Shown here: piece by piece, positions 1-6,700 of the stretch | Position numbering within the stretch: the first letter of the stretch is position 1 | How the letters are laid out: each line of letters opens with the position of its first letter | Assembly: GCA_002869425.1 (NCBI GenBank) | Contig: PKSZ01000748.1 | Coordinates: forward strand, 1 to 6,749 | Reading direction: 5' to 3' | Length of the DNA: 6,749 nucleotides | Source: Marinilabiliales bacterium | Lineage (GTDB): Bacteria > Bacteroidota > Bacteroidia > Bacteroidales > BM523 | The notes under the pieces: generated by a model | What the model saw: only the letters and a program-made list of their open reading frames with translations | What the model was told of the DNA's origin: nothing | The model's database searches: none | Position numbers and translations under genes: made by a program

Positions 1-178
1 AAAATACTTCTGCATTATTTTCATCTAATTCAAAAAATTGATCGCAAACCTTAATGGCTTCGCTATATTCTTCTTCCAGGAACTTATTGTTCAATACTTT
101 AAACAATGAATCTTTATTTTCCTGTGCTGATGCACATACAAAAGAAAAAGCAGCTATAACTAACAATAAATATTTCAT
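1..178 (-). CDS. Exported TPR-like protein, N-terminal part only
   Basis: An open frame starts at an ATG (bases 178-176) and runs off the left edge after 59 codons. Residues 1-18 form a typical Sec signal peptide: MKY, a hydrophobic stretch rich in L, V, I and A, then ASA followed by Q, with likely cleavage before Q19. Cys15 is not in a convincing lipobox, so a soluble periplasmic or secreted protein is more likely than a lipoprotein. Residues about 29-59 (NNKFLEEEYSEAIKVCDQFF and onward through LDENNAEVF) have the spacing of a tetratricopeptide repeat helix pair, which suggests a protein-binding scaffold. This is inferred from pattern only, and the C-terminal part is unseen. It lies downstream of upp on the same strand, separated by 116 bases that hold two hairpins, so it is probably a separate transcript. 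No specific function can be named. Confidence 0.72.
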   Translation of the reverse strand, partial: MKYLLLVIAAFSFVCASAQENKDSLFKVLNNKFLEEEYSEAIKVCDQFFELDENNAEVF

Positions 179-203
179 AATTAGAGATTTAATTGACACC
201 TGA

Positions 204-211
204 CTAAAATA
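204..211 (-). promoter_or_regulatory. Weak -7 element candidate for the TPR-like gene
   Basis: On the minus strand the bases read TATTTTAG, seven of eight matches to the Bacteroidota -7 consensus TAnnTTTG, 25 bases before the ATG of the exported TPR-like gene. No TTTG or TTG lies at the usual 17-23 base distance upstream; the nearest, within the hairpin at 222-234, is only 15 bases away. In AT-rich DNA such a match can arise by chance. Confidence 0.2.
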
Positions 212-216
212 GCAGT

Positions 217-234
217 AAAAATGTATCAAATACA
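217..234 (-). terminator. Small hairpin with T-tract downstream of upp
   Basis: In the transcript direction the bases read TGTAT-TTG-ATACA followed by TTTTT. The perfect 5-bp stem spans 222-234 and the T-tract 217-221. The stem is short and A/T-rich, so it would be weak alone. It lies just after another hairpin at 242-265, and together they may end the upp transcript before the TPR-like gene. This is inferred from structure only. Confidence 0.3.
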
Positions 235-241
235 GTGTGAC

Positions 242-265
242 AGAAAAAGTTATCAAACTTTCCCC
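242..265 (-). terminator. Probable rho-independent terminator of upp
   Basis: In the transcript direction there is a perfect 6-bp stem AAAGTT-TGAT-AACTTT (246-261). It can be extended outward by GGGG facing TTCT as three G-U pairs and one G-C pair, and a short T-run overlaps the 3' arm. It begins about 30 bases after the upp stop codon. Without the wobble pairs the stem is A/T-rich, so strength is uncertain. Confidence 0.4.
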
Positions 266-294
266 GTTAATATCAGACAGAATAAAAAATGAAA

Positions 295-945
295 TTATTC
301 CTTGCTACCAAAAGCAAGATCTCCGGCATCACCCAAACCCGGAACGATATAAGACTTTACCGTTAACTCATCATCAACTGCACCCACCCACAATGTTATC
401 TTATCGGTTGGTAATTGTTTTTTAATGAAATCAATACCTTCTTTACTGGCAATTAATGATATAATATGTGTGTGAACAGGAGTACCCCGTTTCATCAATG
501 CTTTGTATGATAATGCCATTGAAGAACCAGTAGCCAACATTGGATCTGAGATTATTACAATTTTATCATCGATTGCCGGACATGAAAGGTGTTCAAACTT
601 TATATCAAATTTACCATCACTATGATATTTTCTATATGCTGAAATAAAAGCACTTTCCGCTTTATCAAAATAATTTAACAAGCCTTGCTGCATAGGCAGA
701 CCTGCTCTCATGATGGTTGCAAGTAAGATATTATCGGTAAGCATTGGAACCTGAGCAATACCCAAAGGTGTTTGCACCTCTTTTTCCTTATAATTAAGTG
801 TTTTACTAATTTCATAGGCAAAAATCTCTCCTGCACGTTCAAGATTTCTCCTGAATCTCATGCTGTCTTTTTGGACTTCCTCATCTCGTATTTCTGCCAG
901 AAAGGTTGTAAATAGTGAACCAGTTTCTCCAATAATCTTGATCAT
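295..945 (-). CDS. upp: Uracil phosphoribosyltransferase
   Basis: This enzyme converts uracil and PRPP to UMP and diphosphate in the cytoplasm (pyrimidine salvage). The 216-residue length is normal for the family. The type I PRTase PRPP-binding loop is at residues 128-142 (KIVIISDPMLATGSS), with the acidic residue and the ATGSS turn intact. IMRAGLPM at 78-85 and the uracil-binding C-terminal motif PGLGDAGD at 202-209 are also typical. The ATG at 945 gives an N-terminus (MIKIIGETGSLFTTFLAEIR) that fits Bacteroidota homologues, so no other start is needed. It sits 70 bases after the acyltransferase gene, with a promoter candidate in that gap, and is followed by two hairpins. It is therefore probably transcribed on its own. 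pyrF at 3948-4760 makes the same product de novo. Confidence 0.97.
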   Translation of the reverse strand: MIKIIGETGSLFTTFLAEIRDEEVQKDSMRFRRNLERAGEIFAYEISKTLNYKEKEVQTPLGIAQVPMLTDNILLATIMRAGLPMQQGLLNYFDKAESAFISAYRKYHSDGKFDIKFEHLSCPAIDDKIVIISDPMLATGSSMALSYKALMKRGTPVHTHIISLIASKEGIDFIKKQLPTDKITLWVGAVDDELTVKSYIVPGLGDAGDLAFGSKE

Positions 946-970
946 GATACCTGCATTTGGGTTTACCTTA

Positions 971-1001
971 CGAAGATAAAAAATAATGTGATGCTGTCAA
1001 T
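971..1001 (-). promoter_or_regulatory. Bacteroidota-type promoter candidate for upp
   Basis: In the transcript direction the gap reads ATTG, 19 bases, then TATCTTCG. This is close to the Bacteroidota pattern TTTG-N(about 19-21)-TAnnTTTG, with one mismatch in each box. The -7 box ends 25 bases before the upp ATG, a plausible leader length. A 12-bp palindrome (TTTCTATAGAAA, 1003-1014) lies just upstream, right after the preceding stop codon. Confidence 0.45.
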
Positions 1002-1015
1002 TTTTCTATAGAAAT

Positions 1016-1945
1016 TTACAACTTATAGAGATACTTCACAGGCCAGGGCATTCTGTTTTCTGAATATACTGGAAAATTACACTGTCTGGCACCAAAACCA
1101 GCATAAAAACGAGCCAAACCCTCACTTTTTGATCCTTCAAAATCAAGCGTAAGATTATTTTCTTCAAAATCATGGATAAATTGATCTACCAAAACGAACA
1201 TTGCCTTTTTTTTGATTCCTGCTTCATTAGAAGATCCAAATAGATAAATAACTTTACCTTTGGTTTCAACAAACAATGCTCCGGCAACAAGATTGTTGGT
1301 GTCATCATAGGCACAATACATTTGCCCCAATTTATACCTAACGGATTGAGAAATAATACGCCTGATTCTTGAATACTCTTCTTCACCCATAAACTTTAAG
1401 CGAGTGCCAACATTTTCTTTAATCAGGTTGACAAGTACATTCGGTTGACCACCGCTTACAGTATAAATATTACCAGCCTTTCCTTTCTTTATGTTTCTGC
1501 GAGTATTGTTAGAAAATGATTTATACAGGCCATCATAAGATTTGATTAAATCCAGTTCATAAGTAATACCTTCCGTAAAAATCCTATTTTTTACAACCGG
1601 ATTAAAAGTATTCAGGTGAATTTTTATCAACCTGTATTTTGAGGGTATTGCTTTAATAAAAGCAGAAATTACTTCTGCAGTTAAGATTGTCTGACTAAAA
1701 ACTCCAAACTGCTGAGCAAAGAGAGGTTGCAAGCTATAATGCACACCATATTTCCTTGCAGAGGGCAATGGCATAACCAACTCATAATCACCAACTATTA
1801 AAGCATTCCAACCTTCACATACAATATCGAGATACCAGGAATAAGCATATACAATACCGTTTACGGATTGTTGAATACATTGATCCCACTTTTCGTTATC
1901 AATTTCAGTATTTTTTACAAAACGAATATCTGAAAATTGTATCAT
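1016..1945 (-). CDS. FemAB/GNAT-like acyltransferase of unknown substrate
   Basis: The product is a predicted cytoplasmic acyl- or aminoacyltransferase of 309 residues. Its two halves look like the FemAB / Acetyltransf_6 (BioF2-like) branch of the GNAT fold. Residues 147-158 (NNTRRNIKKGKA) match the basic stretch seen in such proteins, 234-240 (YLFGSSN) the central strand and turn, and 269-286 (FEGSKSEGLARFYAGFGA) the characteristic C-terminal block ending in GFGA. There is no signal peptide or membrane segment. I chose the ATG at 1945; a TTG codon at 1948 would add one residue. The ATG overlaps the radC stop by one base (TGATG), so the two are probably translationally coupled. Family relatives act on peptidoglycan precursors, polysaccharides or lipids, but nothing here fixes a substrate. 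Fold call is fairly confident; function is unknown. Confidence 0.8.
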   Translation of the reverse strand: MIQFSDIRFVKNTEIDNEKWDQCIQQSVNGIVYAYSWYLDIVCEGWNALIVGDYELVMPLPSARKYGVHYSLQPLFAQQFGVFSQTILTAEVISAFIKAIPSKYRLIKIHLNTFNPVVKNRIFTEGITYELDLIKSYDGLYKSFSNNTRRNIKKGKAGNIYTVSGGQPNVLVNLIKENVGTRLKFMGEEEYSRIRRIISQSVRYKLGQMYCAYDDTNNLVAGALFVETKGKVIYLFGSSNEAGIKKKAMFVLVDQFIHDFEENNLTLDFEGSKSEGLARFYAGFGARQCNFPVYSENRMPWPVKYLYKL

Positions 1946-2622
1946 CAAATTAAGCCTTGATCAGCAAAGCTATAATATTTTTTATCACCAACGATAATAT
2001 GATCGAGAACATTTATATCCATCAACCTACAGGCATCGGTGATCTTCCGCGTAATTGTCATATCACTTTTACTGGGTTCAGTATTTCCTGAAGGATGATT
2101 ATGTGCCAATATCATTCCGGTTGCCTTATAATTCAACGCGTGTCTTAAAATCATACGAGTATCTGTAACTGTACCACTTATACCTCCCTGACTAATCTTC
2201 AATGCTTTTGTTATGGTATTGGCTCTAGAGAGTAGCAATATCCAGAATTCTTCATGTGACAAATCACCAATTACAGAATTCAGATAATTAAACGCATCCT
2301 GACTTGATTTTATTTTATTGCTACGAAGAGGTTTCTCCATTTCCCGTCTTTTACCCAATTCAAACGCAGCAATTAAAGATACAGCCTTAGCATTGCCAAT
2401 GCCTTTAATTTTAAGCAATTCCTGTAAATCTAATCTCGACAGTTTGGTTAAAGAATTATCACAATCGTGCAAAATATTCCGGGCAAGCTCTAAAACTGAT
2501 AAGTTTTTGTATCCTGAATTTAAAATAATTGCCAGTATCTCGGTATCAGACAAAGAGGATACCCCTTTATTCATGAGCTTTTCCCTGGGTCTGTCGTTTT
2601 CTGCTCTTTCTTTTATCTTCAT
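1945..2622 (-). CDS. radC: RadC/JAB-domain protein
   Basis: This is a 225-residue RadC-family protein of normal length. The N-terminus MKIKERAENDRPREKLMNKG is the conserved RadC opening. A helix-hairpin-helix segment (LLKIKGIGNAKAVSLIAAFE) follows at about residues 69-88. The C-terminal MPN/JAB domain has an intact JAMM-type metal site: H174-x-H176 in HNHPSG, then S184 and D187. RadC was named for DNA repair, but its biochemical role is unsettled and the repair link has been questioned. I chose the ATG at 2622 because the family motif starts there; an in-frame TTG at 2631 is possible but unneeded. No Shine-Dalgarno is visible. The start lies 56 bases inside the upstream DUF2851 gene and the stop overlaps the next ATG by one base, so all three genes are probably one operon. 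Confidence 0.95.
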   Translation of the reverse strand: MKIKERAENDRPREKLMNKGVSSLSDTEILAIILNSGYKNLSVLELARNILHDCDNSLTKLSRLDLQELLKIKGIGNAKAVSLIAAFELGKRREMEKPLRSNKIKSSQDAFNYLNSVIGDLSHEEFWILLLSRANTITKALKISQGGISGTVTDTRMILRHALNYKATGMILAHNHPSGNTEPSKSDMTITRKITDACRLMDINVLDHIIVGDKKYYSFADQGLI

Positions 2623-3892
2623 AACTGTCAATTTGTTTGAATAAAAATTTTCGGCCCAAAGGACAATGAATACATTCCCCCTGGCTACAAAACGCGTTAT
2701 AAATATGAATCAGCGCTTGCGATTGCATTGCATTTTCAGGATACACACCCAACTCTTTCCACTTCCTGATTATATAATTATTCTCAGGCGAAAGCTCCTC
2801 CAATATTGCTATCGCTCTTTCTATGTAATCATAACTGCCAGATAATGCTGAATACTCAAACATAACCGGAACAAATGCATTAATGATTAAAGAATCCTGA
2901 AAATATTTACCTGGTTGATTGTTTCTGCGAACGAGCTCTTTACCAAAATTGTAATGATTTTTCCAATAATCGCTCATATGAAAACTTAATGCCTTTTTAA
3001 CTGCAGATAACGAATCACAAGACAACCAGGAACCAATTATTGAGGGATTAGAATTAAACAATGCTGCAAGTTGTGCCATTCTTACTGTTGGAAATCCAGC
3101 CGGTCTAATTCTCATGAACTTCCAAAGATGCGATTGCATGGGTGCTAATCTGTGCTTTTCTTTAAGAAAAAAGTATTCAGAAGCTATGTGTTTCATATAA
3201 GCATCTTTCCATGGTTTATGCAGCATACCCGCCTGACCAAAAATCAATGCTTCCAGAAGCTCTATATTCCATGCATAACGAAGAAGTATCCGGTAATTTA
3301 ATTTACTTGCAAGCATCTCAAAAGGCTCAGCATTAACCTTCATTCCAAATGCTCTGAAAAGATATAAAAACCCAATTTGTGTAAAATCTGGCTCTGGTTT
3401 TCTTATTTCACTTCTATGCTTGATCTTTTTCTCTATTCTTTCAACAAAAGCAGAAGTAAACACCGATAGTCTTTCCATCGAGCTAATTTTTGAGAAATAA
3501 TTACCACACTGCTGAGCAAGAGAATTATCTGTTAAGCTTTGATAAAGGTTTAATACAGATGCATCCGGATGGATTTCAAAGGAACTAATTTCAACACCTG
3601 ATTTACATTTAACAAGCCTGTCATTATGGGCAACAACATGCAATATTACATTATCATATGAAGAATCGAGATGGTGATTATGTCTATACCAATCGGAAGC
3701 CTGAATATGTATTTCTACATTACCAACCCAGATTTTATTTCCAATTTCAATTTTGGCATTAAAGAAATCAGGGCCTGCATCGCGATTTGGAACCCCGGGA
3801 TTTATAACATGAAACTTAGTACCACAGGACAAATAAGCGTCATCCCGGTATAATTGATTATACCACAAAAAATGCAAAAAATCTTCCGTCAT
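2567..3892 (-). CDS. DUF2851 family protein
   Basis: The product has 441 residues and I recognise it as DUF2851, a family of unknown function common in Bacteroidota. The N-terminus MTEDFLHFLW fits the family start. A highly patterned block follows: PGVPNRDAGPDFFNAKI (32-48), then GNVEIH (57-62), SDWYRH (66-71) and YDNVILHVV (79-87). D42 and E60-x-H62 resemble the spacing of a PD-(D/E)xK nuclease core, but with His for the final Lys; this is a suggestion only. The middle is predicted mostly helical. Near the C-terminus a Cys cluster C402-x4-C407-x2-C410 could bind metal. The last residues (DKRKSRKRQTQGKAHE) are very basic and lie largely in the 56 bases shared out of frame with radC. No signal peptide or membrane segment. 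A promoter candidate lies just upstream, and this gene leads the unit with radC and the acyltransferase. Confidence 0.88.
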   Translation of the reverse strand: MTEDFLHFLWYNQLYRDDAYLSCGTKFHVINPGVPNRDAGPDFFNAKIEIGNKIWVGNVEIHIQASDWYRHNHHLDSSYDNVILHVVAHNDRLVKCKSGVEISSFEIHPDASVLNLYQSLTDNSLAQQCGNYFSKISSMERLSVFTSAFVERIEKKIKHRSEIRKPEPDFTQIGFLYLFRAFGMKVNAEPFEMLASKLNYRILLRYAWNIELLEALIFGQAGMLHKPWKDAYMKHIASEYFFLKEKHRLAPMQSHLWKFMRIRPAGFPTVRMAQLAALFNSNPSIIGSWLSCDSLSAVKKALSFHMSDYWKNHYNFGKELVRRNNQPGKYFQDSLIINAFVPVMFEYSALSGSYDYIERAIAILEELSPENNYIIRKWKELGVYPENAMQSQALIHIYNAFCSQGECIHCPLGRKFLFKQIDSYEDKRKSRKRQTQGKAHE

Positions 3893-3894
3893 AA

Positions 3895-3906
3895 CTCCGT
3901 TTGGAG
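3895..3906 (-). other. Short hairpin directly before the DUF2851 start codon
   Basis: In the transcript direction CTCC-AAAC-GGAG forms a 4-bp stem whose 3' arm ends two bases before the ATG at 3892. GGAG resembles a Shine-Dalgarno core but is too close to the start to serve as one, and in the folded form it would be paired. The stem is short enough to be chance. Confidence 0.2.
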
Positions 3907-3909
3907 CTA

Positions 3910-3939
3910 CAAAATTAGAAAGTTTTCATTTTTTTCAAA
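3910..3939 (-). promoter_or_regulatory. Bacteroidota-type promoter candidate for DUF2851-radC-acyltransferase
   Basis: In the transcript direction the gap reads TTTG, 18 bases, then TAATTTTG. Both boxes match the Bacteroidota consensus exactly, and the spacing is one base below the usual 19-21 but inside the wider 17-23 range reported for flavobacteria. The -7 box ends 17 bases before the DUF2851 ATG, implying a very short leader. The -33 box lies inside the inverted repeat that follows pyrF. Confidence 0.5.
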
Positions 3940-3946
3940 AAGAAAA
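3923..3946 (-). terminator. A/T-rich inverted repeat just after pyrF, weak terminator candidate
   Basis: Directly after the pyrF stop the bases TTTTC and GAAAA pair around an inner T-run and A-run, with one bulged or mismatched base. The stem has only one G-C pair, so a stable hairpin is doubtful. It overlaps the promoter candidate at 3910-3939. I cannot tell whether transcription from pyrF ends here or continues. Confidence 0.2.
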
Positions 3947-3947
3947 A

Positions 3948-4760
3948 TTATAGGTAAGTGCTCATTTGTTGTTGAAGCTCTTTTGCCTTTATTGCCGCTT
4001 GTTCAGCAAAATCATGGTCTTTGCCTGCAAAAATAATTCCACGACTTGAATTCACCAATAGTCCACAATCATTGATCATTCCGTATTTTGCAACTTCTTC
4101 CAGACTTCCACCTTGCGCTCCCACACCAGGAACCAATAAAAACTGATTCGGAAGAATCTTTCTTATATCTGATAACATTTCGGCTTTCGTTGCGCCTACA
4201 ACGTACATCAAGCGATCATTATCAGGCCATTCCTGTGATTTTCTCAATACTTTTTCAAACAATAGCTCTCCTTCACTATTTTCAAATAATTGAAAATCAA
4301 AAGCTCCCTGATTAGAAGTCAGCGCCAATAGAATAACATGCTTTTCTTTATAACTTAAAAACGGCGAAACAGAATCTTCACCCATATAAGGCGCCACAGT
4401 TATTGCATCGAAAGGCATTCTTCCAAAAAATGCATCGGCATACATCTTTGAAGTATTACCAATATCACCACGCTTAGCATCTGCAATTAGAAATATTTCA
4501 GGAAATTTTTCCTTTATATAATTAACTGTTTTCTCCAAGGTAAGCCATCCCTTGGCTCCATAGCATTCGTAAAACGCAATATTGGGTTTATAAGCAACAG
4601 TATATTCAGCTGTAGCGTCTACAATTGCTTTATTAAATTCAAAAACAGGATCTTCTTTTTGCTTTAAAAATTCAGGGATTTTATTGATATCGCTATCCAA
4701 TCCAATGCATAAAAAACTCTGTTTACGTTTTATCTCGCTGATTAATTTACTGATGTTCAT
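3948..4760 (-). CDS. pyrF: Orotidine-5'-phosphate decarboxylase
   Basis: This enzyme decarboxylates OMP to UMP, the last step of de novo UMP synthesis, in the cytoplasm. The protein has 270 residues, as in the longer PyrF branch (type 2) typical of Bacteroidota. The catalytic D-x-K-x-x-D is D94, K96 and D99 in [21 protein letters not shown] at 15-22 is the first strand, with YKPN at 57-60. The phosphate-binding part is PGVGAQGG at 211-218 with NSSRGI at 237-242. I chose the ATG at 4760 because [20 protein letters not shown] is a typical family N-terminus. An in-frame GTG at 4784 would add eight residues and overlap prfA. The gene starts 10 bases after the prfA stop, so the two are very likely co-transcribed; I recall this prfA-pyrF order as recurrent in Bacteroidota. 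Confidence 0.97.
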   Translation of the reverse strand: MNISKLISEIKRKQSFLCIGLDSDINKIPEFLKQKEDPVFEFNKAIVDATAEYTVAYKPNIAFYECYGAKGWLTLEKTVNYIKEKFPEIFLIADAKRGDIGNTSKMYADAFFGRMPFDAITVAPYMGEDSVSPFLSYKEKHVILLALTSNQGAFDFQLFENSEGELLFEKVLRKSQEWPDNDRLMYVVGATKAEMLSDIRKILPNQFLLVPGVGAQGGSLEEVAKYGMINDCGLLVNSSRGIIFAGKDHDFAEQAAIKAKELQQQMSTYL

Positions 4761-4770
4761 AACTAATTTT

Positions 4771-5859
4771 TTATTCCATTCCACTATCTTTCAATCTTTC
4801 AGCATTTTCTGCAACCTGCAGTTTTTCTATCAACTCTTCAATTTCGCCATCGATAATTACTGGAAGATTGTACAATGTAAGATTGATTCTATGATCTGTC
4901 ACCCTACTCTGAGGATAATTGTATGTTCTGATTTTTGCGGATCTGTCGCCGGAAGAAACCATTGTTTTCCGTTTGGCAGCAAGCTCATCCATCCTTTTTT
5001 GAAGCTCCATATTGTACAACCTTGTACGAAGCTCTTTCATGGCTTTATCAAGATTCTTCAGCTGCGACTTTTCATCCTGGCATGTAACAACTATTCCTGT
5101 AGGAATGTGTGTTAGTCTAATTGCAGAATATGTTGTATTTACAGACTGACCACCGGGACCTGATGAGCAATAAGTATCCTTTCGGATATCTTCTGTTTTC
5201 AATTCAACATCAAACTCATCTGCTTCAGGCAAAATGGCAACAGTTGCCGCTGAAGTATGCACGCGTCCCTGTGTTTCTGTTTGCGGAACTCTCTGTACCC
5301 GATGCACTCCTGACTCGTATTTCAGGATACCATACACACCTGCACCATTAATATTTGCAATAATTTCTTTATATCCTCCTACGGTTCCTTCCGTAACGTG
5401 AGTAACCTCAACTTTCCATTTATGCTTTTCGCAAAACTTGGAATACATACGAAACAAATCACCGGCAAATATACTGGCCTCATCTCCTCCGGTTCCTGCT
5501 CGGATTTCAAGAATTGCACTTTTATCATCCTCAGGATCTTTGGGAAGAAGTAATAATTTTATATCAGCCTCAAGCTTATCTCTTCGATCAATAAGCTCGT
5601 CAATCTCTATCTTAGCCATTTCCCTCATCTCCTCATCCTTCTCATTATCAAGCAATTCTTTTGAGGAAGTTAAATTATCCAGCACATTTACATATTCATT
5701 ATAAGCTTGAATGATGGGTTCAAGATCCTTATATTCTTTATTGAGTTTGATGTAGCGCTTCATATCTACAATTACATCGGGTTGTGTAATAAGCATGCCC
5801 ACTTCGTTAAACCTGCTTTTTACACCTTTTAGTCTTTCTAATATTAAATTATTGCTCAT
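4771..5859 (-). CDS. prfA: Peptide chain release factor 1
   Basis: Release factor 1 reads UAA and UAG in the ribosomal A site and triggers hydrolysis of the peptidyl-tRNA. The protein has 362 residues, normal for the family. The stop-codon recognition tripeptide is P192-Q-T194 in [17 protein letters not shown], the P-x-T form that separates RF1 from RF2 (S-P-F). The catalytic GGQ is at 236-238 in [12 protein letters not shown]. The N-terminal region (about 1-110) is the helical domain, and [20 protein letters not shown] near residue 305 is the conserved C-terminal block. The ATG at 5859 gives a typical N-terminus. A purine-rich AGAAAGGA lies 11-18 bases upstream, rather far for a Shine-Dalgarno. 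A perfect -7 element lies in the short gap after purM, so prfA-pyrF may have its own promoter. Confidence 0.98.
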   Translation of the reverse strand: MSNNLILERLKGVKSRFNEVGMLITQPDVIVDMKRYIKLNKEYKDLEPIIQAYNEYVNVLDNLTSSKELLDNEKDEEMREMAKIEIDELIDRRDKLEADIKLLLLPKDPEDDKSAILEIRAGTGGDEASIFAGDLFRMYSKFCEKHKWKVEVTHVTEGTVGGYKEIIANINGAGVYGILKYESGVHRVQRVPQTETQGRVHTSAATVAILPEADEFDVELKTEDIRKDTYCSSGPGGQSVNTTYSAIRLTHIPTGIVVTCQDEKSQLKNLDKAMKELRTRLYNMELQKRMDELAAKRKTMVSSGDRSAKIRTYNYPQSRVTDHRINLTLYNLPVIIDGEIEELIEKLQVAENAERLKDSGME

Positions 5860-5887
5860 AATGCAATGTTTCCTTTCTGTTAAAATG

Positions 5888-5895
5888 CAAATATA
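5888..5895 (-). promoter_or_regulatory. Perfect Bacteroidota -7 element upstream of prfA
   Basis: On the minus strand the bases read TATATTTG, an exact match to TAnnTTTG, 28 bases before the prfA ATG. There is no TTTG or TTG at 17-23 bases upstream, where the DNA is the end of purM, so the -33 half is missing or degenerate. A promoter here would let prfA-pyrF be expressed without purM. Confidence 0.35.
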
Positions 5896-6508
5896 GTAAA
5901 GTAAAGGATAGTTAGCGATAGGAAAATTCGCCCAGTTCGCTTTTTATAGTTAAATGCTTATAATCGGATGCTTCACAACGACCAATTATCTTAGCATCCA
6001 CATTGTATTTTGCTGCCGTATCAATTAATTTCTGTGCATACTGCTCATCCAGATATACTTCGAAACGATGCCCCATATTAAATACCTTATACATTTCTTT
6101 TGAATCGGTACCGGATTGTTCCTGGATAATTCTGAATAGTGGTGGAATTTCAAACATATTATCCTTAATAATATGAATATTGTCCACAAAGTGAAGAACC
6201 TTTGTCTGTGCTCCTCCGCTACAATGCACCATTCCATGAATATGCTTTCTGTTTTCCTTTAAAAAATCAGAAATAACGGGCACATATGTTCTTGTTGGTG
6301 ATAGCACCAGTTTTCCGGCATCAACACCCAGATTATTGATTTCATCAGTAAGTTTCAGTTTTCCGCTATATACCAATTCAGCAGGAACAGAAGGATCATA
6401 GCTTTCTGGATATTTTTCTGCCAGGTAATTGGCAAACACATCATGTCTTGCTGATGTAAGACCATTACTTCCCATGCCACCATTGTAGGATTTTTCATAG
6501 CTTGCTTC

Positions 6509-6511
6509 TCA
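6509..6511 (-). other. In-frame TGA in purM at a normally glycine position
   Basis: The frame reads GLSSY, stop, EASYEKSYNGGMG. Family members, from memory, have glycine after SSY/ASY, and GGA to TGA is a single G-to-T change on the coding strand. Sequence on both sides remains in the same frame and well conserved. Confidence 0.85.
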
Positions 6512-6697
6512 GTATGAAGATAAGCCAACAATAACATCACCTGGGACAATGCTGTGATTTGAGATAATATCACTTCTATGCAAGCGGCAGGTTACTGTGG
6601 AATCTACGATAATTGTTCGCACAAGATCACCAACATCGGCTGTTTCTCCTCCTGTTAACCATATATTGATACCTAAAGAACGTAACTCTTCAAGTAG

Positions 6698-6700
6698 TTA
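6698..6700 (-). other. In-frame TAA in purM at a normally charged position
   Basis: The frame reads AAIINGTE, stop, LLEELRSLGI. Relatives usually have Glu or Lys here (NGTEEVLEEL-like), so GAA or AAA to TAA is one base change, G-to-T if the codon was GAA. It lies 49 bases from the window edge. Confidence 0.85.

Noticed and set aside
237..425. Plus-strand 62-codon open frame at the end of upp
   Set aside because: Mostly antisense to upp, with no family likeness; its first part covers the terminator hairpin.
2623..2631. Longer radC start (TTG at 2631)
   Set aside because: The conserved RadC opening begins at the ATG at 2622.
2318..2644. Plus-strand 108-codon open frame
   Set aside because: It is antisense to radC with no recognisable motif or start signal.
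4761..4784. Longer pyrF start (GTG at 4784)
   Set aside because: It adds eight residues with no family likeness and overlaps prfA; the ATG at 4760 gives the typical N-terminus.
4684..5115. Plus-strand 143-codon open frame
   Set aside because: It lies antisense to prfA and the start of pyrF, both certain; its composition is that of an antisense shadow and it matches no family I know.
6509..6511. TGA at a glycine position as evidence for UGA=Gly recoding, as in SR1/Gracilibacteria
   Set aside because: A second in-frame stop in the same gene is TAA, radC uses TGA as its genuine stop, no other gene here has internal TGA, and the genes look like Bacteroidota.
6509..6511. TGA as a selenocysteine codon in purM
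   Set aside because: The family has glycine there, not cysteine, and PurM is not a known selenoprotein family; a nearby TAA would still interrupt the frame.
6355..6573. Minus-strand 72-codon open frame overlapping purM
   Set aside because: It is in another frame of the conserved purM sequence, which explains these bases.
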